From assembly GCF_016107285.1 (NCBI RefSeq), contig NZ_RCVQ01000011.1, positions 27,258-91,257 of the forward strand: 64,000 nt of DNA, written 5' to 3'. Origin of the DNA: Roseomonas sp. KE0001 (lineage in GTDB: Bacteria; Pseudomonadota; Alphaproteobacteria; Acetobacterales; Acetobacteraceae). The number at the start of each line of letters is the position of its first letter. Positions within the stretch are counted from its first letter, which is position 1. A program made the position numbers and the translations under genes. The notes below the pieces were generated by a model. It ran no database searches, was not told the DNA's origin, and saw nothing but the letters and a program-made list of their open reading frames with translations. Of the stretch, positions 9,386-19,184 are shown piece after piece.

Positions 9386-10738
9386 ATGGAGCGGGACACG
9401 GACGGGCTGCCGCAGCCGGAGCGGTTCTGGGCGGTGCTGGCGCTGGCGGCCTCGATCGCCCTCTCGGTGATGGACAGTTCCATCGCCAACGTGGCCCTTC
9501 CCGCGATCGCCGCCGACCTCGGGGTGGCGCCCGCCGATGCCATCCTCGTGGTGAACGCCTACCAGATCGCCGTGGTCATGTCCCTGCTGCCGCTGGCCTC
9601 CCTGGGTGAGCTGCTCGGCTACCAGCGGGTCTATCGCGCCGGCCTGGTGCTGTTCATCGGCGCCTCCTGCGCCTGCGCCCTGTCGGAGTCGCTGACCGGG
9701 CTGACCATCGCCCGCGCGGCCCAGGGGCTCGGCGCCGCTGGGTTGATGAGCGTCAACACCGCGCTGGTGCGCTTCATCTATCCGCAGCGCCTGCTCGGCC
9801 AGGGCATGGGGGTCAACGGGCTGGTGGTCGCGCTGTCCTCGGCGCTCGGGCCGACGGTCGCGGCCGGCATCCTGAGCGTGGCGCACTGGCCCTGGATCTT
9901 CGCGGTGAACATCCCCATCGGGCTGGTCGCCCTGGCGCTGGCCTGGCGCTTCCTGCCGCAGACGCCGCGGGCCAGCCGGCGCTTCGATGCCGCCAGCGCC
10001 CTGCTCAGCGCCGCCACCTTCGGCCTCTTCATGACCGGGGTGGAACAGGGGACGCGCGGCGGCGGCTGGCTGTCCGCGCTGCCGCTGCTGGGCGGCGGCA
10101 TCCTGGCCGGCTTCCTGCTGGTCCGGCGGCAGGCGGGGCGGCCGGCGCCGCTGCTGCCCGTGGACCTGCTGCGAATCCCCATCTTCGCCCTGTCCGTCCT
10201 GACCTCGATCAGTTCCTTCGCGGCGCAGATGCTGGCCTTCGTCGCCCTGCCCTTCTTCCTGCAGCACGGGCTGGGGCGGAACCAGGTCGAGACGGGGCTG
10301 CTGATGACGCCCTGGCCGGTCATGCTGGTCATCATCTCCCCCCTCGCCGGACGCCTGTCGGACCGCATCTCCGCCGGCCTTCTCGGCGGCATCGGGCTGG
10401 CCGTGATGGCCTGCGGCCTGTTCCTGCTGGCCGGGCTGCCGCCCGCGCCGACCGCGCTCGACATCGGCTGGCGGATGGCCCTCTGCGGCCTCGGCTTCGG
10501 CCTGTTCCAGAGCCCGAACAACCGCGCCCTGCTCTCCTCCGCCCCGCGCGAGCGCAGCGGCGGCGCCAGCGGCATGCTCTCGACCTCGCGCCTGATCGGG
10601 CAGACCACCGGCGCCGCGCTGGCGGCGCTGGTGCTGCGCCTCTCGGGCACCGACGGCACCGGCACGGCGCTCACCGTGGCCGGCGGCATCGCCGCGGCCG
10701 CGGCCCTGATCAGCTTCAGCCGCCTGCGCGCCGGCTGA
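9386..10738 (+). CDS. MFS transporter, DHA2-like drug/proton antiporter
   Basis: A 450-aa integral membrane protein with about 14 hydrophobic segments. The first helix carries SVMDSSIANVALPAIAADLG, the motif of the EmrB/QacA (DHA2) group, then the conserved YQRVYRAGLVLF loop and RAAQGLGAAGLMSVN. It should export small hydrophobic compounds by proton antiport. The ATG follows AGGGGCGGA. It heads a run of plus-strand genes (DUF3253, ABC transporter, glyoxalase-like). Substrate is unknown. Confidence 0.88.
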   Translation: MERDTDGLPQPERFWAVLALAASIALSVMDSSIANVALPAIAADLGVAPADAILVVNAYQIAVVMSLLPLASLGELLGYQRVYRAGLVLFIGASCACALSESLTGLTIARAAQGLGAAGLMSVNTALVRFIYPQRLLGQGMGVNGLVVALSSALGPTVAAGILSVAHWPWIFAVNIPIGLVALALAWRFLPQTPRASRRFDAASALLSAATFGLFMTGVEQGTRGGGWLSALPLLGGGILAGFLLVRRQAGRPAPLLPVDLLRIPIFALSVLTSISSFAAQMLAFVALPFFLQHGLGRNQVETGLLMTPWPVMLVIISPLAGRLSDRISAGLLGGIGLAVMACGLFLLAGLPPAPTALDIGWRMALCGLGFGLFQSPNNRALLSSAPRERSGGASGMLSTSRLIGQTTGAALAALVLRLSGTDGTGTALTVAGGIAAAAALISFSRLRAG

Positions 10739-10770
10739 GCCCCTCCCGCCTCTGCAACGGATCCCTGCCC

Positions 10771-11043
10771 ATGTCCTCCGATACCCCGCAGCCTTCTCCC
10801 GAACTCCTGGCGGCCGAGATCCTGCGCCAGACGACGGCGCGCGGGCTGGAGAAATCCGTCTGTCCCAGCGAGGTCGCCCGCGCCCTGGCGCCGGGCGAGG
10901 CGTGGCGCGGCCTGATGGGGCCGGTGCGGCGCGCCGCCATCGCGCTGGCCGAGGCGGGGCGCATCGAGATCCTGCGCAAGGGCAAGCCGGTACCGCCCGA
11001 GGCGGTGCGCGGCGTCATCCGCCTGCGCGCGCTCCCCGGCTGA
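10771..11043 (+). CDS. DUF3253 family protein
   Basis: A 90-aa protein with a winged-helix-like pattern: LLAAEILRQTTARG, SVCPSEVARAL, WRGLMGPVRRAAIALAEAG and IEILRKGKPV. This arrangement, with Cys before the SEVAR helix, matches DUF3253 (small, presumed nucleic-acid-binding; function not established). It lies 32 bp after the MFS gene and 39 bp before the ABC transporter. Confidence 0.8.
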   Translation: MSSDTPQPSPELLAAEILRQTTARGLEKSVCPSEVARALAPGEAWRGLMGPVRRAAIALAEAGRIEILRKGKPVPPEAVRGVIRLRALPG

Positions 11044-11082
11044 CGCCGCCCATCCCCTGCCGTGCGAAGAAGGCCCCCGCCG

Positions 11083-12810
11083 ATGGCCATCCCCCGCTTC
11101 CCCTTCCTGCGCGACGCCTGGGCCCTCGCCCGGCCCTACTGGAGCAGCGAGGAACGCTGGCGGGCGCGCCTGCTGCTGGCCGTCGTCGTCGCGTTGAACC
11201 TGGCGCTGGTCGGCATGGGCGTGCTGCTCACCTTCTGGAACCGCCAGTTCTACAACGTGCTGGAGGCCCGGGACGCCGAGGCCTTCGGCGCCCTGCTGCT
11301 CCTCGGCCACCGCGGCGCCGGCGGCTTCATGCCGGGATTCGCGGTGATCGCCCCGCTGTACATCCTGGTCGCGGTCTATGCGCTCTACCTGCAGATGGCC
11401 CTGCAGATCCGCTGGCGCCGCTGGATGACCGAGAAGCTGATCGAGGGCTGGCTGGAGCACCGCGCCTATTACCGCATCGCCCTGACCGATCGCGGCACCG
11501 ACAATCCCGACCAGCGCATCGCCGAGGACACCCGCCTCTTTGTCGATGACACGCTGAGCCTCGGCCTCGGCCTGATGAACGCGGTGGTGACGCTGGTCTC
11601 CTTCGTCTTCGTGCTCTGGAGCCTGTCGGGGCCGATGGAGATCCTGGGTGTCAGCATCCCCGGCTACATGGTCTGGGTGGCGCTGCTCTATTCCGTCATC
11701 GGCACCTGGCTGGCCCATCTGGTGGGGCGACGGCTGATCCGGCTGAACTTCCTGCAGCAGCGGGTCGAGGCGGATCTGCGCTTCGCCCTGGTGCGCTTCC
11801 GCGAGAACATGGAGGGCATCGCCCTCCAGGGCGGCGAGGCGCGGGAGCGGCAGGGGCTGCTGGCGCATTTCCACGCGGTGCTGGAGAACTGGTGGGGCAT
11901 CATGCGCGTCACCAAGCACCTCACCTTCTTCACCGCCGGCTTCACGCAGGTCGCCATCGTCTTTCCCATCCTCGTCGCCGCCCCGGCCTTCTTCGCCGGG
12001 CGCCTCGACCTCGGCGGGCTGATCCAGACCTCCTCGGCCTTCCAGGAGGTGCAGGGCTCGCTCTCCTGGGCGATCAACAACTACGGCCGGCTGACCGGAT
12101 GGCGCGCCACGGTGGAGCGGCTGACCGGCTTCAGCCGGGCCATCGCCCTCGCCCACGCCGCCGCCGGGGAAGGGCCGCGCCGCGTGGCGACGCCGGGGCC
12201 GGAGCTGCGCGCCGAGCAGCTCGACATCCATCTCCCCGATGGCCGCACCCTGACGCGGCAGGCACGGCTCTCGGTGCGGCCGGGCGAGGCGGTGCTGATC
12301 ACCGGCGCCTCGGGCAGCGGCAAGTCCACCGTGTTCCGCGCGCTGTCCGGCATCTGGCCCTTCGGTTCGGGCGAGATCGCCACCCCGCCCGGCGAGGCGC
12401 TGTTCCTGCCGCAGCGGCCCTACCTGCCGCTCGGCACGCTGCGCGCCGCCGTGACCTATCCGCGCGACCCGGCGGAAGTGCCGGAGGCGCGGCTGCGCGC
12501 GGTGCTGGAGCAGGTCGGGCTGGGGCGGCTGCTGCCCCGGCTGGACGAAGCCGAGACCTGGGACAAGCGGCTCTCGGGCGGCGAGCAGCAGCGCCTGGCG
12601 ATCGCCCGCGCCCTGCTGCTGCGCCCGCGCTGGCTGTTCCTCGACGAGGCCACGGCCAGCCTCGACCCCGAGGCGGAGGAGGCGCTCTACGCCCTGTTGC
12701 GGCGGGAACTGCCGGAGACGGGGATCCTGTCCATCGCGCATCGCCCCGCCGTCGCGCGGCATCACGACCGCGTGTTGCGCCTGGAGGAGGGCGTGCTGCG
12801 CCCGGTTTGA
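11083..12810 (+). CDS. ABC transporter permease/ATPase, SbmA/BacA-like (YddA type)
   Basis: A 575-aa protein with an N-terminal SbmA/BacA-like membrane domain fused to an ATPase. The membrane part shows ARPYWSSEERWRA, LLTFWNRQFYNVLEARD and DNPDQRIAEDTRLF, typical of the YddA/BacA/ABCD group. The ATPase has Walker A GASGSGKS at about 408-415, signature LSGGEQQ near 497 and Walker B WLFLDEATASLDPE. Relatives move peptides, very-long-chain acyl groups or cobalamin. The ATG at 11083 is preferred because AAGAAGG sits at a suitable distance; an in-frame GTG at 11062 is possible. Confidence 0.85.
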   Translation: MAIPRFPFLRDAWALARPYWSSEERWRARLLLAVVVALNLALVGMGVLLTFWNRQFYNVLEARDAEAFGALLLLGHRGAGGFMPGFAVIAPLYILVAVYALYLQMALQIRWRRWMTEKLIEGWLEHRAYYRIALTDRGTDNPDQRIAEDTRLFVDDTLSLGLGLMNAVVTLVSFVFVLWSLSGPMEILGVSIPGYMVWVALLYSVIGTWLAHLVGRRLIRLNFLQQRVEADLRFALVRFRENMEGIALQGGEARERQGLLAHFHAVLENWWGIMRVTKHLTFFTAGFTQVAIVFPILVAAPAFFAGRLDLGGLIQTSSAFQEVQGSLSWAINNYGRLTGWRATVERLTGFSRAIALAHAAAGEGPRRVATPGPELRAEQLDIHLPDGRTLTRQARLSVRPGEAVLITGASGSGKSTVFRALSGIWPFGSGEIATPPGEALFLPQRPYLPLGTLRAAVTYPRDPAEVPEARLRAVLEQVGLGRLLPRLDEAETWDKRLSGGEQQRLAIARALLLRPRWLFLDEATASLDPEAEEALYALLRRELPETGILSIAHRPAVARHHDRVLRLEEGVLRPV

Positions 12811-12893
12811 CGCCGGGCATCGCCGGAGGGGGCTTCGCGGCACCGGAAAAGCCGTCCATAGCTGGGGCGCCTGCCGCGCGAAGGAGCCTCGCC

Positions 12894-13739
12894 TTGAGTG
12901 CCGTGCTGACGCCTGTCATCGATCATGTGGTCGTCTCCGTCGGGGACCGTCTGGACGAGGCGGCCGAGACCTATCGCCGCCTGGGCTTCACGCTCACCGA
13001 ACGCGGGCACCACAGCCTCGGCTCCAGCAACCACCTGGCGGTCTTCGGCACGGACTATCTGGAACTGCTCGGCCACGAGCCGGCCCGGCTGCAGGGCGCC
13101 GCGCCGCCCTGGCAGATGCCCGATGGCCTCGGCGGTCTGGTCTTCAAGCCGCTGCCGACGGAGGACTTCGCCAGGCGGATCGCCGAGGCCGGCGTGCCGG
13201 TCGGCGAGTCCCGCGACTTCGCGCGCCCCGTCGCGCTGCCCGGCGGCGGCGCGCGGGAAGCGCGCTTCCGCGTCACCCACCTCGCGGCCGGGGCCAGCCT
13301 GGGCGGCCGCGTCTTCTTCTGCCACCACCACACGCCCGAGCTGGTCTGGCGGCAGGAATGGCAGCGCCACGACAACGCCGTGACCGGCGTGGCCGAGTTC
13401 GGCGTGACGAGCGGCGAGCCGGCACGGACGGCGGCGCCCTACCGCGCGCTGTTCGGCAAGGCCGTGGCCGAGATCCCCGGCGGCGTGGCGATCGCCGCGG
13501 CGGGGGCGCGGGTGTTGATCCTGACACCGGAGGCCGCGCGGGCCCGCTGGGGCCGGGCCCTGCCCCGGCTGCCATCGGACGGCCGGGAACGCATGGTGGC
13601 TCTCGGCCTGCGCAGCGCCCGCCTCGAGGACAGCCGCGACCTGCTGCGGCGGTCCGGCTTCCGGCCCCGTGAGAAGGAAGGCCGCCTGTTGCTGCCCGCC
13701 GCGGAGACCGGCGGCCTGGCGCTCAGCTTCAGCGGCTGA
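12894..13739 (+). CDS. VOC-fold glyoxalase-like domain protein
   Basis: A 281-aa protein with VOC/glyoxalase-like structure. TPVIDHVVVSVGDRLDEAAE and YRRLGFTLTERGHHSLGSSN mark the first beta-alpha-beta unit with a putative metal histidine (IDH), and the second half begins near VTGVAEFGV. It matches the Glyoxalase_3-like family. The start is a TTG at 12894 preceded by AAGGAG seven bases away; an internal GTG at 12903 is a weaker option. The 3' end overlaps the convergent GntR gene by 11 bp. Confidence 0.8.
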   Translation: MSAVLTPVIDHVVVSVGDRLDEAAETYRRLGFTLTERGHHSLGSSNHLAVFGTDYLELLGHEPARLQGAAPPWQMPDGLGGLVFKPLPTEDFARRIAEAGVPVGESRDFARPVALPGGGAREARFRVTHLAAGASLGGRVFFCHHHTPELVWRQEWQRHDNAVTGVAEFGVTSGEPARTAAPYRALFGKAVAEIPGGVAIAAAGARVLILTPEAARARWGRALPRLPSDGRERMVALGLRSARLEDSRDLLRRSGFRPREKEGRLLLPAAETGGLALSFSG

Positions 13740-14460
13740 GGGGCGCCTCGCTGGCCTCGGTGAAATAGCCGGTATGCCGGGCCTGGATCTCCGCGATCCG
13801 GCCCAGCGTGTCCGAGAGGTGGCGGCGCAGGCCGGCCACCGCCGCCTCCACCCGCCCCGCCAGGATCGCGTCGGCCAGCGCCTCGTGCTCCGCGAGGATC
13901 GCGGCGGCCTTCCCCGGAGCCGGCAGATGGAGGCGGCGCAGCCGGCGCAGGTGGCCGCTCCGGGCCTGCGCCAGATCCCAGAGCCCCGCGACGCCGGCGG
14001 CGGCATGCAGCTCGGCATGGAAGGCGTCGTCGGCGGCCGCGAAGGCATCGTGATCGCCCCCCTCGAGCAGCCTCCGCTGCTCCCGCAGATGCTCCTGCAG
14101 GCCGGCCCGCAGTCCGGCCGGGGGGGCCTCCGCCAGGTGCCGGACTGTCTCCAGCTCGATCGCGCGGCGCAGGAAGAGGGCCTCGCGGGCGCTGGCGAGA
14201 TCGATCCGCGCCACCCGCGTCGAGGCGCTGGGCACCACCTCCACCAGCCCCTCGGCCTGCAGCCGCATCAGCGCCTCGCGCACCGGGGTCTGGCTGAGGC
14301 CGAGCTGCGCGGCGAGGGCGGCGCGCGACAGCACCGCGCCGGGCGCCAGGGTGAGGACCAGGATCGCCTCGCGGAGTGCGCGGTAGGCGAACTCTCCCGC
14401 TGAGGGCGGGCGGCCGAAGGGTCGCAGGGCGGCGATCGGCAGAGGCGCGTTCTGGTCCAT
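13729..14460 (-). CDS. GntR-family regulator, FCD (FadR) type
   Basis: A 243-aa repressor/activator. Residues about 20-85 form the winged helix (YRALREAILVLTLAPGAVLS, then LGLSQTPVREALMRLQAEG). The C-terminal FCD ligand domain holds ARE-LRRAIE and DDAFHAELH, where Asp and His normally bind a metal that contacts a carboxylate ligand. It diverges from the hydroxyacid dehydrogenase at 14636, so it probably controls the block at 14.6-19.1 kb and senses one of its acid intermediates (inference). Confidence 0.88.
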   Translation of the reverse strand: MDQNAPLPIAALRPFGRPPSAGEFAYRALREAILVLTLAPGAVLSRAALAAQLGLSQTPVREALMRLQAEGLVEVVPSASTRVARIDLASAREALFLRRAIELETVRHLAEAPPAGLRAGLQEHLREQRRLLEGGDHDAFAAADDAFHAELHAAAGVAGLWDLAQARSGHLRRLRRLHLPAPGKAAAILAEHEALADAILAGRVEAAVAGLRRHLSDTLGRIAEIQARHTGYFTEASEAPLSR

Positions 14461-14635
14461 GGCCCTTTATATCGTTCTTTACCGAAATCCGAAATATCGG
14501 CTGCTTGCCTGACAAGCTGATGTCCGGTATCAGGAACGGCAAGGCCCTGCTGCCAAGGGCCGATCATTGGGGGATGGACGTCAGGACGGTCTCGCGGGCC
14601 CACTGGCACCCCTGCCCTGCGCCGAGGAGTCCGCC
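14461..14635. promoter_or_regulatory. Divergent promoter region, probable GntR operator
   Basis: This 175-bp gap separates the GntR gene from the catabolic operon. It contains an AT-rich patch near 14461-14510 (TTTATATCGTTCTTTACCG) unlike its surroundings, a plausible site for the promoters and FCD-regulator operator. No clean GT-N-AC palindrome could be fixed by eye. Confidence 0.4.
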
Positions 14636-15595
14636 ATGCCCCTGCCCCGCATCGTCGTCGCCCGCCGTATCACCGAAGCCGCCGCCGCCCGTGCCCGCCG
14701 GGACTTCGACGCCCTGATGGCCGAGCACGACATGGACGCCGCGGAAACCATCGCTGCGGCGGCGGCGCACCGCGCCGAGGCCATCCTCATCGGCGGCACC
14801 TCGAAGCTGGACGCCGCCGCCATCGCGCAACTGCCCGATCATGTCCGGCTGATCGCCAACAGCAGCGTCGGCTACGACCACATGGACGCCGCGGCGGCCA
14901 AGGCGCGTGGCATCCTGGTCACCAACACGCCGGACGTGCTGACCGACTGCACCGCCGATCTCGCCTTCATGCTGCTGCTCGGCGCCTGCCGCCGGGCGCA
15001 TGAATACGACGCCCTCATGCGGGCCGGCTGGCGAAAAAAGCTGGGTCTGCCCGACATGCTGGGAGTGAAGCCCTCGGGCAAGGCGCTGGGCATCGTCGGC
15101 ATGGGGCGCATCGGCCGCGCCATGGCCCAGCGCGCGCGCGGCTTCGGCATGACGGTGCTCTACCACAACCGCAACCGCCTCCCCCCGGAACTGGAGCAGG
15201 GCGCGCGGTACTTCGCCGACCTGCGGGAGATGCTGCCGCATTGCCAGATCCTGTCGCTGCACCTGCCGGGCGGCGCCCCCAGTGGAACGATCATGACGCG
15301 CGAGACCTTTGCCCTGCTTCCCCGCGGCGCCGTCTTCGTCAACACCGCGCGCGGCTCGCTGGTCGATGAGGAGGCGCTGCTGGAGGCCCTGACGAGCGGC
15401 CAGCTCTTCGCCGCCGGGCTCGACGTGTTCCGCAGCGAACCCGACTACGACACGCGCTTCGCCGAGTTGCCCAATGTCCTGCTGGCGCCCCATGTGGCCA
15501 GCGCCACGATCGAGACACGCGACGCCATGGGCTTCCGCGCCCTCGACAACATCGCCGCCGTCACCGCAGGCCGCGCCCCGATCGACCCTGTCTGA
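14636..15595 (+). CDS. D-2-hydroxyacid dehydrogenase (glyoxylate/hydroxypyruvate reductase type)
   Basis: A 319-aa NAD(P)-dependent reductase of the D-isomer 2-hydroxyacid family. The Rossmann domain shows LGIVGMGRIGRAMAQRARGF; the catalytic Arg lies in VNTARGSLVDEEAL, the Glu in FRSEPDY and the His in LAPHVASAT. VTNTPDVLTDCTADLAFMLL is typical of the GhrB/GyaR group. The ATG at 14636 has CGAGGAG upstream; 23 extra in-frame codons before it lack a site. It is the first gene of an operon with the dehydratase, RraA-like protein and Bug receptor. Confidence 0.9.
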   Translation: MPLPRIVVARRITEAAAARARRDFDALMAEHDMDAAETIAAAAAHRAEAILIGGTSKLDAAAIAQLPDHVRLIANSSVGYDHMDAAAAKARGILVTNTPDVLTDCTADLAFMLLLGACRRAHEYDALMRAGWRKKLGLPDMLGVKPSGKALGIVGMGRIGRAMAQRARGFGMTVLYHNRNRLPPELEQGARYFADLREMLPHCQILSLHLPGGAPSGTIMTRETFALLPRGAVFVNTARGSLVDEEALLEALTSGQLFAAGLDVFRSEPDYDTRFAELPNVLLAPHVASATIETRDAMGFRALDNIAAVTAGRAPIDPV

Positions 15596-15611
15596 AGCCG
15601 GGATCCAACCC

Positions 15612-17363
<1,752 letters not shown>

Positions 17364-17397
17364 CCGCCACGCCCCCTTTCGCCCGGAGCAACCAACG

Positions 17398-18117
17398 ATG
17401 AGCAAACTCAAGCCCGAGACCCGCGACAAGCTGAAGCAGGTCAGCACCGCGACCCTGGCCACGGCGCTGTTCAAGCGCGGGCTGCGCAACCAGATGATCC
17501 AGGGGGTGCAGCCGCTGCGCCCGATGGCGGAGAGCATGGTGGGCGAGGCCTTCACCCTCCGCTACATGCCGGCGCGCGAGGATCTCAACAGGATCGACGT
17601 CTTCCGCGACCGCGCCCACCCGCAGCGCAAGGCGGTGGAGGAGTGCCCGCCCGGCGCCGTGATGGTGATGGACAGTCGCAAGGACCCGCGCGCCGCCTCG
17701 GCCGGCGGCATCCTGGTGACGCGGCTGATGAAGCGCGGCGTCGCCGGCGTCGTCACCGATGGCGGCTTCCGCGACAGCGCCGAGATCGCCTCGCTCGAGA
17801 TGCCGGTCTTCCACACCCGCCCCTCGGCGCCGACCAATCTGACGCTGCACCAGGCGATCGACATCAACGTGCCGATCGGCTGCGGCGACGCGCCGGTCTT
17901 TCCGGGCGATGTCATCGTCGGCGACAATGACGGCGTCATCGTCATCCCCGCCGAGCTGGCCGACGAGCTTGCCCAGGAAGCGACGGAGATGACGGCCTTC
18001 GAGGACTTCGTCACCGAGCAGGTGCGTGGCGGCCGCTCCATCCTCGGCCTCTATCCGCCGACCGACGAGCAGTCGCTCACCGATTTCGCCGCCTGGAGGA
18101 AGGAGAAGGGGCGCTAG
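17398..18117 (+). CDS. RraA family protein (RNase E regulator-like / HMG-CHA aldolase fold)
   Basis: A 239-aa protein of the RraA/4-hydroxy-4-methyl-2-oxoglutarate aldolase fold. Family motifs include VSTATLATALFKRGLRNQ, GEAFTLRYMPAREDL, GGILVTRLMKRG and VTDGGFRDSAEI, where the adjacent Arg-Asp is the pair used by class II pyruvate aldolases for substrate and metal. C-terminal GDVIVGDNDGVIVIPAELA is also conserved. RraA proper is about 160 aa and acts on RNase E; this longer version placed after a sugar-acid dehydratase is more likely a catabolic aldolase or lyase for the 2-keto-3-deoxy product (inference). Confidence 0.85.
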   Translation: MSKLKPETRDKLKQVSTATLATALFKRGLRNQMIQGVQPLRPMAESMVGEAFTLRYMPAREDLNRIDVFRDRAHPQRKAVEECPPGAVMVMDSRKDPRAASAGGILVTRLMKRGVAGVVTDGGFRDSAEIASLEMPVFHTRPSAPTNLTLHQAIDINVPIGCGDAPVFPGDVIVGDNDGVIVIPAELADELAQEATEMTAFEDFVTEQVRGGRSILGLYPPTDEQSLTDFAAWRKEKGR

Positions 18118-18157
18118 CCGCCACCTCCCCTTTCCACGTCCAAGGAGATCAAGAAGA

Positions 18158-19138
18158 ATGCACCGTCGCACCCTGCTGCGGGCCGGCTCGCTCGCGCTGC
18201 CGGCCCTGATCCTGGGCCGCCAGGCTCGCGCCCAGGCCTGGCCGAACCGGCCCACCACCATGATCGTGCCTTTCGCCCCCGGCGGCTCCTCCGACATCAT
18301 CGGCCGGGCCGTGGCGCAGCGCATGACCGAGGCGCTGGGCCAGCCGGTCGTGGTGGAGAACCGCCCGGGCGCGGCCGGAGAGGTCGGTGCGCGGCAGCTT
18401 GCCCGCGCCACGCCGGATGGCCACACGCTGCTGGCGGCGCCGATCAGCACCTTCGCCATCAACAAGGCGCTGCGGCCCAAGCTCGGCTACGATCCGGAGA
18501 CGGATTTCACCAACCTGACGCTCTCCGTGACCACGCCGAACGTTCTGGTGGTCAATCCGAAGCAGGTTCAGGCCAACGACCTGAAGGCCCTGATCGCCTG
18601 GCTGAAGCGCGCGGGGGCGCAGGATTCCTACTCGACCAGCGGCGTCGGCTCGTCCGATCATCTCACCATGGAGCTGTTCAAGCAGCTCACCGGCACCCAT
18701 GTCGCGCATATCCCCTACGCCGGCGGCTCGCCTGCGACGACCGACCTGATCGCCGGCAATGTCCAGCTGTCCTTCCAGAACCTGGGCTTCATCACGCCCT
18801 TCATCCAGGACAGGCAGGTCAAGCCGATCCTGGTGACCTCCGAGAAGCGGCACCCGCTGCTGCCGGACGTCCCGACCGCCGCGGAGGCCGGGCTCGAGGA
18901 CTTCGTCGTCTATTCCTGGCAGGCCATGGCCGGGCCGCCGAAGATGGAACCGGCGCTGATCCAGCGCGTGCATGCCGCCATCGTCGCCGGGCTGAAGCAC
19001 CCCGAGACCGTGAAGCAGATGGACCGTATCGGCTTCAGCGTCGTGGGCAACAGTCCGGAGGAGTTCCAGGCGTTCCAGCGCAAGGAGATCGCGCGCTGGA
19101 CCGATGTGGTGAGGCGCGGCAACATCGAGGCCGCCTGA
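18158..19138 (+). CDS. Bug-family (TctC) periplasmic solute receptor
   Basis: A 326-aa periplasmic binding protein of the tripartite tricarboxylate transporter type. The signal MHRRTLLRAGSLALPALILG ends near ARA/QAW. Hallmarks are WPNRPTTMIVPFAPGGSSDI, GRAVAQRMTEALGQPVVVEN and the RPGAAGEVGA loop. It should bind a carboxylate outside the inner membrane; no TctA/TctB membrane partners are in the window. The ATG has AAGGAG. It is last in the GntR-controlled operon and probably captures the acid that the block degrades. Confidence 0.9.
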   Translation: MHRRTLLRAGSLALPALILGRQARAQAWPNRPTTMIVPFAPGGSSDIIGRAVAQRMTEALGQPVVVENRPGAAGEVGARQLARATPDGHTLLAAPISTFAINKALRPKLGYDPETDFTNLTLSVTTPNVLVVNPKQVQANDLKALIAWLKRAGAQDSYSTSGVGSSDHLTMELFKQLTGTHVAHIPYAGGSPATTDLIAGNVQLSFQNLGFITPFIQDRQVKPILVTSEKRHPLLPDVPTAAEAGLEDFVVYSWQAMAGPPKMEPALIQRVHAAIVAGLKHPETVKQMDRIGFSVVGNSPEEFQAFQRKEIARWTDVVRRGNIEAA

Positions 19139-19151
19139 CCCTCCGGAGGTT

Positions 19152-19181
19152 GAGGGTGGGCCGAGCGCCCCGCCCACCCTC
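19152..19181. terminator. Bidirectional terminator hairpin
   Basis: A perfect 10-bp stem (GAGGGTGGGC with GCCCACCCTC) and 10-nt loop lie between the convergent receptor and amidase stop codons. There is no T run on either strand. Confidence 0.6.
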
Positions 19182-19184
19182 CCC

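Noticed and set aside
9778..12843. A 1,021-codon minus-strand open frame opposite the MFS, DUF3253 and ABC genes
   Set aside because: It crosses three recognisable plus-strand genes and has no family motif; antisense artefact of codon bias.
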